A DNA stretch of 64,000 nucleotides, taken from contig NZ_CP108080.1 in NCBI RefSeq assembly GCF_036181745.1, positions 1,922,001-1,986,000 on the forward strand, read 5' to 3'. The DNA comes from Streptomyces sp. NBC_00259. Lineage in GTDB: Bacteria; Actinomycetota; Actinomycetes; Streptomycetales; Streptomycetaceae. The position numbers and the translations under genes are program-made. Under the pieces are notes generated by a model. The model did not search any database. It had not been told where the DNA came from and worked only from the letters and a program-made list of their open reading frames with translations. This document shows, piece after piece, positions 45,192 through 53,541 of this stretch (the stretch's first letter is position 1; each line of letters starts with the position of its first letter).

Positions 45192-45212
45192 CCCCTGGCC
45201 CCTGGCCCCTGG
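45192..45212. repeat. Three 7-bp tandem repeats
   Basis: CCCCTGG repeated three times in the 31-bp gap between the convergent kinase and dienelactone-hydrolase-like genes. Confidence 0.8.
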
Positions 45213-45215
45213 CCC

Positions 45216-45785
45216 CTACAGGGTTTCCAGGAAACCGAGCGCCACGCGCCAGGTCTGCTCAGCGGCCTGCGCGTCGTGGTCGGGCAGATCCGGATCCGTG
45301 TACAGATGCCCGGCGCCCGGGTAGCGGTGGACCTCGACGTCCGCCCCGGCCCTGCCCATCCGCAGATACCAGGCGGTCAGCCAGTCGTGCGGCTCGAACG
45401 GGTCGGGGTCGGCGACATGGAGCTGTACGGGCAGCTCGTCCACCTCGGAGCCCTCCGCGATGTCCGACGTACCGTGCAGCAGGAGCAGGCCGCGCGCCTT
45501 CTCGTCGCCCAGCGCCAGGTTCTGGGCGATGGCCGCGCCCAGCGAGAAGCCCCCGTACACGAGTCCGCGCTCGGAGTGGGGCGCGGCGGCCAGGATCGCC
45601 CGCTTCAGCAGCTCGTCCACGCCGACCTCGCTCTTGTACTCCCTGGCCTCCTCGACCGAGTCGAAGACCCGGCCCTCGAAGAGATCGGGCGTCCACACCT
45701 GGTGTCCGGCCGCCCGCAGCCGCTCGGCGGCGGCGAGCACGGCCGGGCGCAGACCGTATGTCGAATGGAAAAGCATGATGTCCAT
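45216..45785 (-). CDS. Dienelactone hydrolase family protein
   Basis: 189 residues from the ATG at 45785. Alpha/beta hydrolase of the DLH type. The nucleophile elbow is GGFSLGAAIAQ with Ser instead of the Cys of true dienelactone hydrolase. VADPDPFEPHDWL holds the Asp and YPGAGHLYTDPDLPDHD the His. Small, cytosolic, substrate unknown. A TAACCT box 6 nt before the ATG indicates leaderless transcription. Confidence 0.88.
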   Translation of the reverse strand: MDIMLFHSTYGLRPAVLAAAERLRAAGHQVWTPDLFEGRVFDSVEEAREYKSEVGVDELLKRAILAAAPHSERGLVYGGFSLGAAIAQNLALGDEKARGLLLLHGTSDIAEGSEVDELPVQLHVADPDPFEPHDWLTAWYLRMGRAGADVEVHRYPGAGHLYTDPDLPDHDAQAAEQTWRVALGFLETL

Positions 45786-45808
45786 GCGGTCAGGTTACGT
45801 TCGAGGAT
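45786..45808. promoter_or_regulatory. 23-bp divergent leaderless promoter pair
   Basis: The two start codons (ATG at 45785 on - and 45809 on +) are only 23 bp apart. TAACCT on the - strand (forward 45792-45797) and TACGTT on the + strand (45796-45801) overlap by 2 bp. Both genes must therefore be leaderless and their promoters must compete. Confidence 0.5.
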
Positions 45809-46900
45809 ATGGAAAACGTGCTGCGTCCGTTGATCGTCATCGGCGGCTCGGTCGTCCTCACGCTGCTCGTGGGGTCGCTGACCGATGTGCTGCTGCGTCG
45901 CGCCGACTCCCGGCACACCGAGACCCCGCTGTGGGGCATGCTGCGCCGCTGCCGCGTCCCGCTCCAGTTCGTGCTCGCCTCGGCATTGCTGAGAGCCACG
46001 TTCCGGCAGGCGGAGATCGCGGCGGTGGAGGAGCACGAAGCGGGCATCGGGCAGTTGCTGACGCTGGTGCTCATCGGCGCCTCGGCCTGGCTGGTGGTGG
46101 GGATCGCGACGGCCGTCGTCGAATCCTCGTACACGCGGTATGCGGCCGTCACGCGCGATCCGGCACGTGTGCGCCGGGTCCGTACGCAGGTCACGCTGAT
46201 CCAGCGTGTCGTCATCGCGGTGGTCGGCGTCGTGGCGGTCGCGGCGATGCTGCTGACGTTCCCCGCGATGCGCGCGGTCGGTGCGTCGATGCTCGCGTCG
46301 GCCGGTGTCCTCGGCATCGTCGCCGGCATCGCGGCCCAGTCGACGCTGGGCAATCTCTTCGCGGGCCTGCAGATCGCGTTCGGCGACATGGTGCGGATCG
46401 GCGACACGGTGGTCGTGGACGGCGAGTGGGGAACGGTCGAGGAGATCACCCTCACCTTCCTCGCGGTGCGCACCTGGGACGAGCGCCGCATCACGATGCC
46501 GGTGTCGTACTTCACCAGCAAGCCGTTCGAGAACTGGTCGCGCGGCGGGGTGCAGATGACCGGGACGGTCTTCTTCCACCTGGACCACTCGGCGCCGGTG
46601 CACGAGATGCGCGAGAAGCTCCACGACGTCCTGCGCGGATGCCCGGCCTGGGACGGCCGCGACTGGTCCCTCGCGGTCACGGACACCACGCCGAACACGA
46701 TGGTCGTGCGCGCCGTGGTCACCGCGAAGGACGCGGACGACGTCTGGACGGTCCGGTGCGCGGTGCGCGAACAGCTGATCGCCTGGCTCTGCGACCACCA
46801 TCCCTACGCACTTCCGCATATCTCGACCGCACGCGCCGCCGAGCCCCCGGGCGCACACACGCCACCGGAAGAGTCCGTCCATCGCACGGGCCGCGGCTAG
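45809..46900 (+). CDS. MscS-family mechanosensitive channel
   Basis: 363 residues from the ATG at 45809. Four hydrophobic segments; the last (about 150-185) has the pore helix pattern SMLASAGVLGIVAGIAAQSTLGNLFAG. The beta-rich MscS domain follows with FGDMVRIGDTVVVDGEWGTVEEITLTFLAVRTWDERRITMP (41 residues, about 195-235) and TSKPFENWSR. Releases solutes on osmotic downshock. A hydrophilic C-terminal tail of about 25 residues is unusual but unremarkable. Confidence 0.92.
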   Translation: MENVLRPLIVIGGSVVLTLLVGSLTDVLLRRADSRHTETPLWGMLRRCRVPLQFVLASALLRATFRQAEIAAVEEHEAGIGQLLTLVLIGASAWLVVGIATAVVESSYTRYAAVTRDPARVRRVRTQVTLIQRVVIAVVGVVAVAAMLLTFPAMRAVGASMLASAGVLGIVAGIAAQSTLGNLFAGLQIAFGDMVRIGDTVVVDGEWGTVEEITLTFLAVRTWDERRITMPVSYFTSKPFENWSRGGVQMTGTVFFHLDHSAPVHEMREKLHDVLRGCPAWDGRDWSLAVTDTTPNTMVVRAVVTAKDADDVWTVRCAVREQLIAWLCDHHPYALPHISTARAAEPPGAHTPPEESVHRTGRG

Positions 46901-46961
46901 GCCGTGTCCGACACATCCCGCCCGTGCGCGGCGGCGGAGCGGGAGCGGAGCCAGGGGCCTT

Positions 46962-47708
46962 CTAGTGGCCGCGCTCCGCCCCGCCGTTGACCTGGATGAC
47001 CTGGGACGTGATGTGGCCGGCGGCGTGCGAGGCCAGCCAGCGCAGGGTCTGGGCGACATCGCCCGGGTGCCCGGCCCGGCCGGTGGAGGTCTCCGCGACG
47101 AGTTTCTGGCGGCGCTCGCCCGGGACCTCGCCGCCGAAGAACCCGGTCTCCTCGATGAAGCCGGGCGCGACCAGGTTCACCGTGATGCCGCGCGGCCCGA
47201 GTTGGCGGGCGAGCTCGTGCGTGTACGGGTGCAGGGCGGCCTTCGAGGCGGCGTAGGCACCCGAGCCCGAACCGCGGTAGGCGGCGATGGAGCTGAGGAA
47301 GAGCACCCGGCCGCCGGGCGTGGCCAGATGGTCCTTGAGGGCCTCGGTCAGCAGGGTCGCGGTGAGCGTGTTGAGCCGGAAGTTGACGGTCCAGTCGTGG
47401 GCGACGGCGTCCAGCGGGTCCTCGAACCCGGGCTGCTGCTCCAGCCTCCCGTTGCCGCCCGCGCTGTGCACGAGCACGTCGACGGTGCCGTACTCCCGCT
47501 CGGCGAACACGGCCACACGGCGGGCGCCTTGGGGTTCGCTGAGATCGGCGGCGCAGTAGCGGGCGCCGGGAATCCGCTCGGCCGCCCGCGCGAGCACCTC
47601 CTCGCGCCGCCCGAGCAGCAGCACCTGCTCCCCGTCCGCGGCGAACGCCTCCGCCGCCGCGAGCCCGATCCCGGTACCTCCACCACTGATCACCACGGTG
47701 CGCGCCAT
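46962..47708 (-). CDS. Short-chain dehydrogenase/reductase
   Basis: 248 residues from the ATG at 47708. Rossmann motif SGGGTGIGLAAAEAF at the N-terminus, NSAG-equivalent HSAGGNGRL, catalytic Ser in LFLSSIAAYRGSG and the YxxxK in YAASKAALHPYTHE. C-terminal GHITSQVIQVNGGAERGH is typical of SDR family oxidoreductases using NADP. Substrate unknown. TAGGAT 6 nt before the ATG suggests a leaderless mRNA. Confidence 0.93.
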   Translation of the reverse strand: MARTVVISGGGTGIGLAAAEAFAADGEQVLLLGRREEVLARAAERIPGARYCAADLSEPQGARRVAVFAEREYGTVDVLVHSAGGNGRLEQQPGFEDPLDAVAHDWTVNFRLNTLTATLLTEALKDHLATPGGRVLFLSSIAAYRGSGSGAYAASKAALHPYTHELARQLGPRGITVNLVAPGFIEETGFFGGEVPGERRQKLVAETSTGRAGHPGDVAQTLRWLASHAAGHITSQVIQVNGGAERGH

Positions 47709-47714
47709 GCCGTG

Positions 47715-47720
47715 ATCCTA
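47715..47720 (-). promoter_or_regulatory. -10 box of the SDR gene, leaderless
   Basis: TAGGAT ends 6 nt before the ATG at 47708. Confidence 0.5.
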
Positions 47721-47799
47721 CGACCGGACTGCCGGGATCCGGCCGACGGCGACCCGGAGGACGACACTTCGGATCAACGGTTCGGATCAGCGTCGACGC

Positions 47800-47857
47800 C
47801 AGCGGTCCCGGGCACAGGTCCGGGGGCAGCGGTCCGGGGCAGCGGTCCCGGGGGCAG
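47800..47857. repeat. Imperfect G/C-rich direct repeats
   Basis: About four degenerate copies of CAGCGGTCCCGGG lie between the SDR gene and the antiporter stop. They may act as a terminator region. Confidence 0.6.
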
Positions 47858-47879
47858 AGGTTCGTGTCGGCGGTCCGGG

Positions 47880-49466
47880 TCAGCGGAGGCTGCGGACGTC
47901 GAGCTGCAGCAGCACCCGGTCCACCACCTCGGGGTCGGCGCCCGGCTCGCTGCGTGCCGCGAGCACTTCATGGCGTGCGGCCGAGAGCATCTCGCGCTGG
48001 ACGCGCTGGAGCGTGCGCTGCCGGCCGGCCCTCTTGGCGAACCACTCGCGCCGTTCCTCGTCGACGATGTCCGGGCTGATCCTGGTGCCGATGTCGTACG
48101 CCGCTCGCTGCAGCCGCTCGGCGATGTCCTCCGGCAGCTCCTCGACCTCCTCGATCTCCTTCAGCCGGTGCTTGGCCGCCTTGGCCGCGCGCAGTGCGAG
48201 CTGACGCTCCAGTGCCCGCTCGGCATCCGTGTCCGCCCGTACACCGAGCCGCTTCACCAGCCAGGGCAGTGTGAGTCCCTGCGCGACCAGGGTCGTCATG
48301 ATCACCGCGAAGGCGATGAAGATGATCTCGTCGCGGGCCGGGAACGGCGCCCCGTCGTCGGTCCGCAGCGGAATCGCCAGCGCCAGCGCGACCGACGCGA
48401 CACCCCGCATCCCGGACCACCACATGACCACGGTCTCGCGCCAGCCGACGGGGATCTCCTCGTCGTAGTCGCGCCGCTTGTGCAGCCGCTTGGTGAGCCA
48501 GGTGGCAGGCAGCAGATACAGCAGCCGTACGCCGACGACGACCCCGACGACCAGCGCGGCCCACCCCATCAGATCGGCCTCCCCCGCGAGGGCGGTGCCG
48601 AAGACATGGTGGAGTTCGAGCCCGATGAGCCCGAACGCGACCCCGGTGACCAGGGTGTCCACGATCTGCCAGAACGTGTTGCCCGCGAGCCGCCAGAAGA
48701 CGTCGTCCGCGTCGGCGGCGTTCTCGGCGAGATAGAGGGCCGTCACCAGTACGGCCAGCACGCCCGAGCCCAGCAGCTCCTCCGCCAGCACATAACTGAT
48801 GAACGGCACGAGCAGCGTGAGCCCGATCTGCAGGGTGGCATCGCCGAGCATGCCCATGAGCCGGTTCGACAGCCAGCCGAGCGCGAGACCGACCGCCACG
48901 GCCACCACGGCGGAGAGCACGAGTTCCCGGGCCGCCTCCGGCCAGGAGAACGATCCGCTGACCACCGCCCCGATCGCCACGTGGTAGAGCACGATCGCGG
49001 TGACGTCGTTGAAGAGCCCTTCGCCCTCCAGGATCGACACGAGTCTGCGGGGCAGCCCGAGAGTGCCCGCGACAGCGGTCGCGGCGACGGGATCGGGTGG
49101 GGCGACGAGGGCGCCGAGCACGACCGCGGCGGCGATCGGCAGTCCGGGGACGGCGGCGTGGGCGACGGCCGCGACCGCCGCCGTGGTGACGAAGACCAGC
49201 GCGACGGCGAGCAGCAGGATCGGCCGGACGTTGGCGGTGAACTGCCGCCAGGAGGTGCGCTGGACGGCGGCGTACAGCAGCGGCGGCAGTAGCAGGGGAA
49301 GGATGTACTCGGGCGGCAGGGCGACGTTCGGGACGAAGGGCAGCAGCGCGAGGACGGCCCCGGCGAGGGTCATCAGCACGGGCGCCGGAAGCCCCAGCCG
49401 CTCCCCGAGCGGCACGGTGACCACGGCCCCCAGCAACAGCACGAACAGCAGGGCCAGTTGGTCCAC
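47880..49466 (-). CDS. Na+/H+ antiporter, CPA1 family
   Basis: 528 residues from a GTG at 49466 (GAGGGG upstream). About 12 transmembrane helices; the ion site is in GALVAPPDPVAATAVA and EGEGLFNDVTAIVLYH, with the family arginine in WWSGMRGVASVALALAIPL. The C-terminal ~120 residues are a charged cytosolic helical domain. Exchanges sodium (or potassium) for protons in pH and salt homeostasis. Confidence 0.93.
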   Translation of the reverse strand: MDQLALLFVLLLGAVVTVPLGERLGLPAPVLMTLAGAVLALLPFVPNVALPPEYILPLLLPPLLYAAVQRTSWRQFTANVRPILLLAVALVFVTTAAVAAVAHAAVPGLPIAAAVVLGALVAPPDPVAATAVAGTLGLPRRLVSILEGEGLFNDVTAIVLYHVAIGAVVSGSFSWPEAARELVLSAVVAVAVGLALGWLSNRLMGMLGDATLQIGLTLLVPFISYVLAEELLGSGVLAVLVTALYLAENAADADDVFWRLAGNTFWQIVDTLVTGVAFGLIGLELHHVFGTALAGEADLMGWAALVVGVVVGVRLLYLLPATWLTKRLHKRRDYDEEIPVGWRETVVMWWSGMRGVASVALALAIPLRTDDGAPFPARDEIIFIAFAVIMTTLVAQGLTLPWLVKRLGVRADTDAERALERQLALRAAKAAKHRLKEIEEVEELPEDIAERLQRAAYDIGTRISPDIVDEERREWFAKRAGRQRTLQRVQREMLSAARHEVLAARSEPGADPEVVDRVLLQLDVRSLR

Positions 49467-49597
49467 GGAGCACCCCTCGGCGGTCGAGGCATCGACGTCG
49501 GAGCGTCAAGCCTGCCATGCGATTCCGCCGATTTGCCCCGAATCCACCCCCGCTACGGCTGGCTTCCCGAACCGTGGCTCCTGCGCGTGCCCCGCCG

Positions 49598-50119
49598 CTA
49601 CAGGGCCCGTCGCATCGCGCGGTGCGCAATGCCGGCGTCCGGGAACTCCGGACCGTACGCCTCGTACCCCAGCCGCTCGTAGAACGCCAGGGCATGTGTC
49701 TGCGCATGCAGGTCGACCGCACGGAGACCACGCGCCCGGGCCGCGGACTCGATCGCGCGGACCAGCGCCGCTCCGACGCCGAGGCCCCGCGCGGCCTTGG
49801 TCACCGCGAGACGGCCGAGCGAGCCGACCGAGGCGTCACCACCGGTCTTGCCGGCCGCGGCCGGGCCGTACAGCAGCCGGCCCGTGCCCAGCGGGCCGTC
49901 CGGGCCGACGGCCAGCACATGGACCGTGTCCGCGTCCGCCGCGTCGTACGCGTCGTACTCGATCTCCTGGGGCACCCGCTGCTCGACGACGAAGACCTCC
50001 TTGCGCACCGCGAAGCACGCCTCACGGTCCGCCGGGTCCGTCGCCTCCCGCACGGCACAGCCGCCGCCGGAACCGGCCCGGTCGCTGGGGCCGTCGCTGG
50101 GGCCGCCGTGGCCGCTCAT
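49598..50119 (-). CDS. GNAT family N-acetyltransferase
   Basis: 173 residues from the ATG at 50119, overlapping the rluD stop (ATGA). [17 protein letters not shown] opens the GNAT fold of the ElaA-like type. The acetyl-CoA site is [22 protein letters not shown] and the last motif is [23 protein letters not shown] 20-residue Gly-rich N-terminal tail precedes it. Substrate unknown. Confidence 0.9.
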   Translation of the reverse strand: MSGHGGPSDGPSDRAGSGGGCAVREATDPADREACFAVRKEVFVVEQRVPQEIEYDAYDAADADTVHVLAVGPDGPLGTGRLLYGPAAAGKTGGDASVGSLGRLAVTKAARGLGVGAALVRAIESAARARGLRAVDLHAQTHALAFYERLGYEAYGPEFPDAGIAHRAMRRAL

Positions 50120-51057
50120 GCGCTCTCCGCCGCGATCCTGTCGAGCGCCGACCGCAGATCGGCGGGGTAGTCACTGGCGAACTCGACCCACTGGCCGTCC
50201 GAGGGGTGCTCGAAACCGAGCCGCACCGCGTGCAGCCACTGCCGGGTCAGCCCCAGCCGCTTCGCCATGGTCGGGTCCGCGCCGTACGTCAGATCGCCGA
50301 CGCAGGGGTGCCGGTGGGCCGACATGTGCACCCGGATCTGGTGCGTACGCCCCGTCTCCAGCTTGATGTCCAGCAGCGAGGCGGCCCGGAAGGCCTCGAT
50401 CAGGTCGTAGTGGGTGACGGAGGGCTTGCCCTCGGCCGTCACCGCCCACTTGTAGTCGTGCTGGGGGTGGCGGCCGATGGGCGCGTCGATCGTGCCGCTC
50501 AGCGGGTCCGGGTGGCCCTGCACCAGGGCGTGATACCGCTTGTCGACCGTGCGCTCCCGGAACTGCTGCTTCAGGAGGGTGTACGCCCGCTCGGACTTGG
50601 CGACCACCATCAGCCCGGACGTGCCCACGTCCAGCCGGTGCACGATGCCCTGCCGCTCCGCCGCGCCCGACGTCGAGATCCGGTACCCCGCCGCGGCGAG
50701 ACCGCCGATCACCGTCGTGCCCGTCCAGCCGGGGCTGGGGTGGGCGGCCACGCCGACCGGCTTCACGATCACGACGATGTCGTCGTCGTCGTGCACGATC
50801 TCCATGCCCTCGACCGGCTCGGCGACGATCTGGACGGGCGCGGGCGCCTGCGGCATCTCCACCTCGAGCCACGCCCCGCCGTGCACACGCTCGGACTTTC
50901 CTACGACGGAGCCGTCGACCTGCACCTTGCCGGCGGCCGCCAGCTCAGCCGCCTTCGTACGCGAGAAGCCGAACATGCGGGAGATGGCGGCGTCGACACG
51001 CTCGCCCTCAAGGCCGTCGGGTACGGGCAGGGTGCGGGTTTCCGGAATGGTGCTCAC
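50116..51057 (-). CDS. rluD: Pseudouridine synthase, RluA/RluD family
   Basis: 313 residues from the GTG at 51057. S4 domain (about 18-75) then the catalytic domain with [16 protein letters not shown] (catalytic Asp) and [19 protein letters not shown]. RluD-type enzymes modify helix 69 of 23S rRNA, but the exact target here is by family only. It lies just downstream of lspA in the same direction, an arrangement common in bacteria. Confidence 0.93.
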   Translation of the reverse strand: MSTIPETRTLPVPDGLEGERVDAAISRMFGFSRTKAAELAAAGKVQVDGSVVGKSERVHGGAWLEVEMPQAPAPVQIVAEPVEGMEIVHDDDDIVVIVKPVGVAAHPSPGWTGTTVIGGLAAAGYRISTSGAAERQGIVHRLDVGTSGLMVVAKSERAYTLLKQQFRERTVDKRYHALVQGHPDPLSGTIDAPIGRHPQHDYKWAVTAEGKPSVTHYDLIEAFRAASLLDIKLETGRTHQIRVHMSAHRHPCVGDLTYGADPTMAKRLGLTRQWLHAVRLGFEHPSDGQWVEFASDYPADLRSALDRIAAESA

Positions 51058-51123
51058 CCGTCGAGTATGCCTTGTCCGGTCCTGTGACCGGCCCCGCCCT
51101 GTGGATAACCCGATCTGCCCAGG

Positions 51124-51684
51124 TCAGTCCTTGTGAACGGTCCCATCGGGGTCCAGGCCCTTGAAGGAAAGGATCACGATGAGGATGCCACCGCACACGA
51201 TCGCCGAGTCGGCCAGGTTGAACACGGCGAAGTGGGCGGGCGCGATGAAGTCGACGACCGCGCCCTGGAAGACGCCGGGCGAACGGAAGATCCGGTCGGT
51301 CAGATTGCCCAGCGCACCGCCCAGCAGCAGCCCGAGCGCGATCGCCCACGGCACGCTGTAGAGCTTGCGCGCCAGTCGCGCGATCACCACGATCACCACG
51401 GCGGCGATGATCGTGAAGATGATCGTGAACGCCTCGCCGAAGCCGAAGGCGGCGCCCGGGTTGCGCACGGCCTCGAACTTCAGCAGATCGCCGATGACCT
51501 CGATCGGCTCGTGGTGCTCCAGCTTCGCCACCACGAGCATCTTGCTGCCGAGGTCCAGCAGGTACGCCACGGCGGCCACGGCGAACAGCACGAGGATCCG
51601 GCGCCTGCCCCTGGGCTGCTCGGCAGGAGCCGCAGCCTCGTCGTCTACGTCCGGCGTACCGATGATGCTCTCCGCCTCTGCCAC
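51124..51684 (-). CDS. lspA: Lipoprotein signal peptidase (signal peptidase II)
   Basis: 186 residues from a GTG at 51684 with GAGGGA upstream. Membrane aspartyl protease that removes lipoprotein signal peptides after Lgt acts. Four helices; the conserved [21 protein letters not shown] (Asp) and [10 protein letters not shown] (Asp) blocks are complete. A ~28-residue acidic N-terminal tail precedes the first helix. With lgt at 8.9 kb, both core lipoprotein-maturation enzymes are in the window. Confidence 0.95.
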   Translation of the reverse strand: MAEAESIIGTPDVDDEAAAPAEQPRGRRRILVLFAVAAVAYLLDLGSKMLVVAKLEHHEPIEVIGDLLKFEAVRNPGAAFGFGEAFTIIFTIIAAVVIVVIARLARKLYSVPWAIALGLLLGGALGNLTDRIFRSPGVFQGAVVDFIAPAHFAVFNLADSAIVCGGILIVILSFKGLDPDGTVHKD

Positions 51685-51843
51685 GTGAGTCCCTCAACCT
51701 AGGTGCCTGACTGGTCACGAGGGTACGGCACACACGTACGGACCCGACCCGGGCCACCGCGCCGCGGCCACGCCGAGTGCGGGCCCCGGCCCCGGGTCCC
51801 GCCGACGTGAGAACGAGCCCGGTCCCCCGGGGTCCCGCCGACG

Positions 51844-51875
51844 CGAGTACGGGCCCGTGCACGGGCCCGTACTCG
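51844..51875. terminator. Perfect 32-bp palindrome downstream of the DksA-like gene
   Basis: A 16-bp arm (CGAGTACGGGCCCGTG) is followed immediately by its exact reverse complement with no loop. It starts 13 bp beyond the DksA-like stop and probably serves as its terminator. Two further near-copies of GTCCCGCCGACG.GAG.ACG lie alongside. Confidence 0.75.
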
Positions 51876-51887
51876 GCGAGTGGGGGC

Positions 51888-52937
51888 TCAGCCCCGCCGC
51901 TCCTGCTTCTGCTTGTCCTCCACGCAGAGCGTCGCCCTCGGGAACGCCTGCATCCGGGCCTTCCCGATCGGCTTGCCGCAGATCTCGCAGAGGCCGTAGG
52001 TCCCCGCGTCGAGGCGGTGCAGCGCACGCTCGGTCTGCTCGACCATCTCGCGGGCGTTGGCGGCGAGCGCCATCTCGTGCTCCCGCGTGATGTTCTTGGT
52101 GCCGGTGTCCGCCTGGTCGTCGCCCGCTCCGTCCCCGGAGTCGCGCATCAGCCCGGTCAGCGACTCCTCGGAGTGGCTGATCTCGGCCGTGAGCCGGGCC
52201 AGCTCGCTCTCCAGCTCGGCGCGCGCCTCGGCGACCTCCTCCGGCGTCCACGGGTCCTCGCCCGGCCGTACCGCGAGCTCTCCCGGCGCGGCGGCGACAC
52301 GGGCCTGCGGCACCGCCGACGCGGTGTCCTTCGTGGCCGTACCTGACCCGCCCGCGCTCTTCTTGGCTGCCACCGTTCCGGCTCCCGTCTGCTCCGCGGC
52401 CTCGGCCGCCTCCTTGGCCGCCGTGGCGGCCTTCCTGGCGCCTGCCTTCGCAGCCGCCCCACTGCCCGTCGCCTTCGTCGCCGCCGCTGAGGAGGACGCC
52501 GTCGAGCGCCCCGCCGCCTGCTTGCCCGGGGTGCTCTTCCTCGCGGCCGCGGTCTTCTTCCCCGACGTGGTCTTCTCGGTCGCGGTCTGCTTCCCGCTCG
52601 CGATCTTCTTCTCCGTCGCGGTCTGCTTCGCGTCGGTGGCCTTGACGGTCGCCTTCTTCGCCGTCTTCCTGGCCGCCTTCTTCGCCGGGGTCCTCGCCGG
52701 CTCCTTCGCGGCCGTGGTCTTCCTCCCGGTCTTCCCGTCGGGTGCCGCGGCCTCGACCTCGGCCGCGTCGTGCGCATTGTGCGCGCCGGCTCCCGACGCG
52801 TCGGCGTCGGTCACCTTCCTGGTGGTCTTCTTCGCGACGATGCGCTTCTTGCCGTTCGTGTCCTTGGCCGCCGCCCCCGCAGCGGCGGTGGACCTCGCTG
52901 ACGCCGTCTTCTTCACGGCGGTCTTCTTCGCCACCAT
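51888..52937 (-). CDS. DksA/TraR-type zinc-finger protein with long histone-like N-terminus
   Basis: 349 residues from the ATG at 52937, AAGGGG upstream. Residues 1 to about 215 are Lys/Ala/Thr-rich repeats (KKTA, AKK, ATEK blocks) like histone H1 tails. The C-terminal ~125 residues match DksA/TraR: coiled region EEVAEARAELESELARLTAE, then GLCEICGKPIGKARMQAFP and TLCVEDKQKQERR. The fourth zinc cysteine is replaced by Asp (CVED). Likely binds RNA polymerase and/or DNA; in this genus the tail suggests nucleoid association. Confidence 0.88.
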   Translation of the reverse strand: MVAKKTAVKKTASARSTAAAGAAAKDTNGKKRIVAKKTTRKVTDADASGAGAHNAHDAAEVEAAAPDGKTGRKTTAAKEPARTPAKKAARKTAKKATVKATDAKQTATEKKIASGKQTATEKTTSGKKTAAARKSTPGKQAAGRSTASSSAAATKATGSGAAAKAGARKAATAAKEAAEAAEQTGAGTVAAKKSAGGSGTATKDTASAVPQARVAAAPGELAVRPGEDPWTPEEVAEARAELESELARLTAEISHSEESLTGLMRDSGDGAGDDQADTGTKNITREHEMALAANAREMVEQTERALHRLDAGTYGLCEICGKPIGKARMQAFPRATLCVEDKQKQERRG

Positions 52938-52950
52938 GGCCGCGGCCCCT

Positions 52951-52963
52951 TCACATATTGTGA
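52951..52963. promoter_or_regulatory. AT-rich palindrome at the DksA-like promoter
   Basis: TCACA-TAT-TGTGA sits 14-26 nt upstream of the ATG at 52937, in the most AT-rich spot of the region. It may be part of the promoter or an operator. The half-sites are in the opposite order from a CRP site. Confidence 0.4.
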
Positions 52964-53257
52964 TCTTGCTCGCGATTCGTGCTGGGACGATAAATCGACC
53001 CCAGCGCCGCGGCAACGGGGCACGCCGCCTCTCGGGCCCGCCCCGCGCCTCACCGAACGCGAGCCTGCATCCGTTGTGCCCAGCTCCCCGCCCCCTAATC
53101 CGCCGGACCGGAGCCGCCGGATCCGGCACGGCTCCGTATGCCCATTCGGGTCATGCGCGGGGCCGTTCCCGGGCCGTGCGCGGGGCCGGTGCACGGCCCG
53201 CGAAGGGCCCCGCCGCACGGCGCGGAAAACCGGTCTGCCGCGCTGCGCCCGGGCCCG
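52964..53257. other. Non-coding spacer upstream of the ileS T-box
   Basis: 294 bp of G/C-rich DNA between the DksA-like promoter and the ileS promoter. Short inverted G/C blocks are present but no gene or clear element is seen. Confidence 0.5.
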
Positions 53258-53263
53258 TACACT
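53258..53263 (+). promoter_or_regulatory. -10 box of ileS
   Basis: TACACT fits the Streptomyces vegetative -10 and would start transcription near 53270, at the 5' side of the T-box leader. Confidence 0.45.
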
Positions 53264-53265
53264 GG

Positions 53266-53541
53266 GCGCAGCGAAAGGCGTGGATGGGGACCAGTAGCGT
53301 CGTACGCAGCCATGAGCGACCCGGGGACGGTGAGAGCCCGGGGGCGAGCGCGGTGCGAAGCATCACCCCGGAGCCGCCGGAAGAACGTCTGCGGGAATCC
53401 GCCAGGCCAGTAGACCCGGCATCGCGACCCCAATGAGGGGGCTCACCGGCCGTGCGCCGGAGGGCCAAGGAGGGTGGTACCGCGGGAGCGCAACGGCTCT
53501 CGTCCCTCCGACGGAAGAGACACCGTTGGAGGAGCTCCTAC
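53266..53541 (+). promoter_or_regulatory. T-box riboswitch (isoleucine, translational type)
   Basis: The 276-nt ileS leader has a stem I region (GGGGACCAGTAG..., GGTGAGAGCC) with a candidate ATC isoleucine specifier at 53362-53364. The diagnostic T-box AGGGTGGTACCGCGGG follows at 53471-53486, able to pair with the uncharged tRNA acceptor end. No poly-U terminator follows. Instead a hairpin at 53505-53532 covers the Shine-Dalgarno, so control is at translation, as known for actinobacterial ileS T-boxes. It should raise IleRS when uncharged tRNA-Ile accumulates. Confidence 0.9.
53505..53532 (+). promoter_or_regulatory. Shine-Dalgarno sequestering hairpin of the T-box
   Basis: CCTCCGACGG pairs with CCGTTGGAGG across an 8-nt loop with one G-T pair. 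The right arm contains the GGAGG that serves the ileS ATG 10 nt downstream. Confidence 0.75.

Noticed and set aside
52951..52963. CRP-type operator (TCACA...TGTGA)
   Set aside because: Half-sites are in the reverse order and the centre is 3 bp, not 6.
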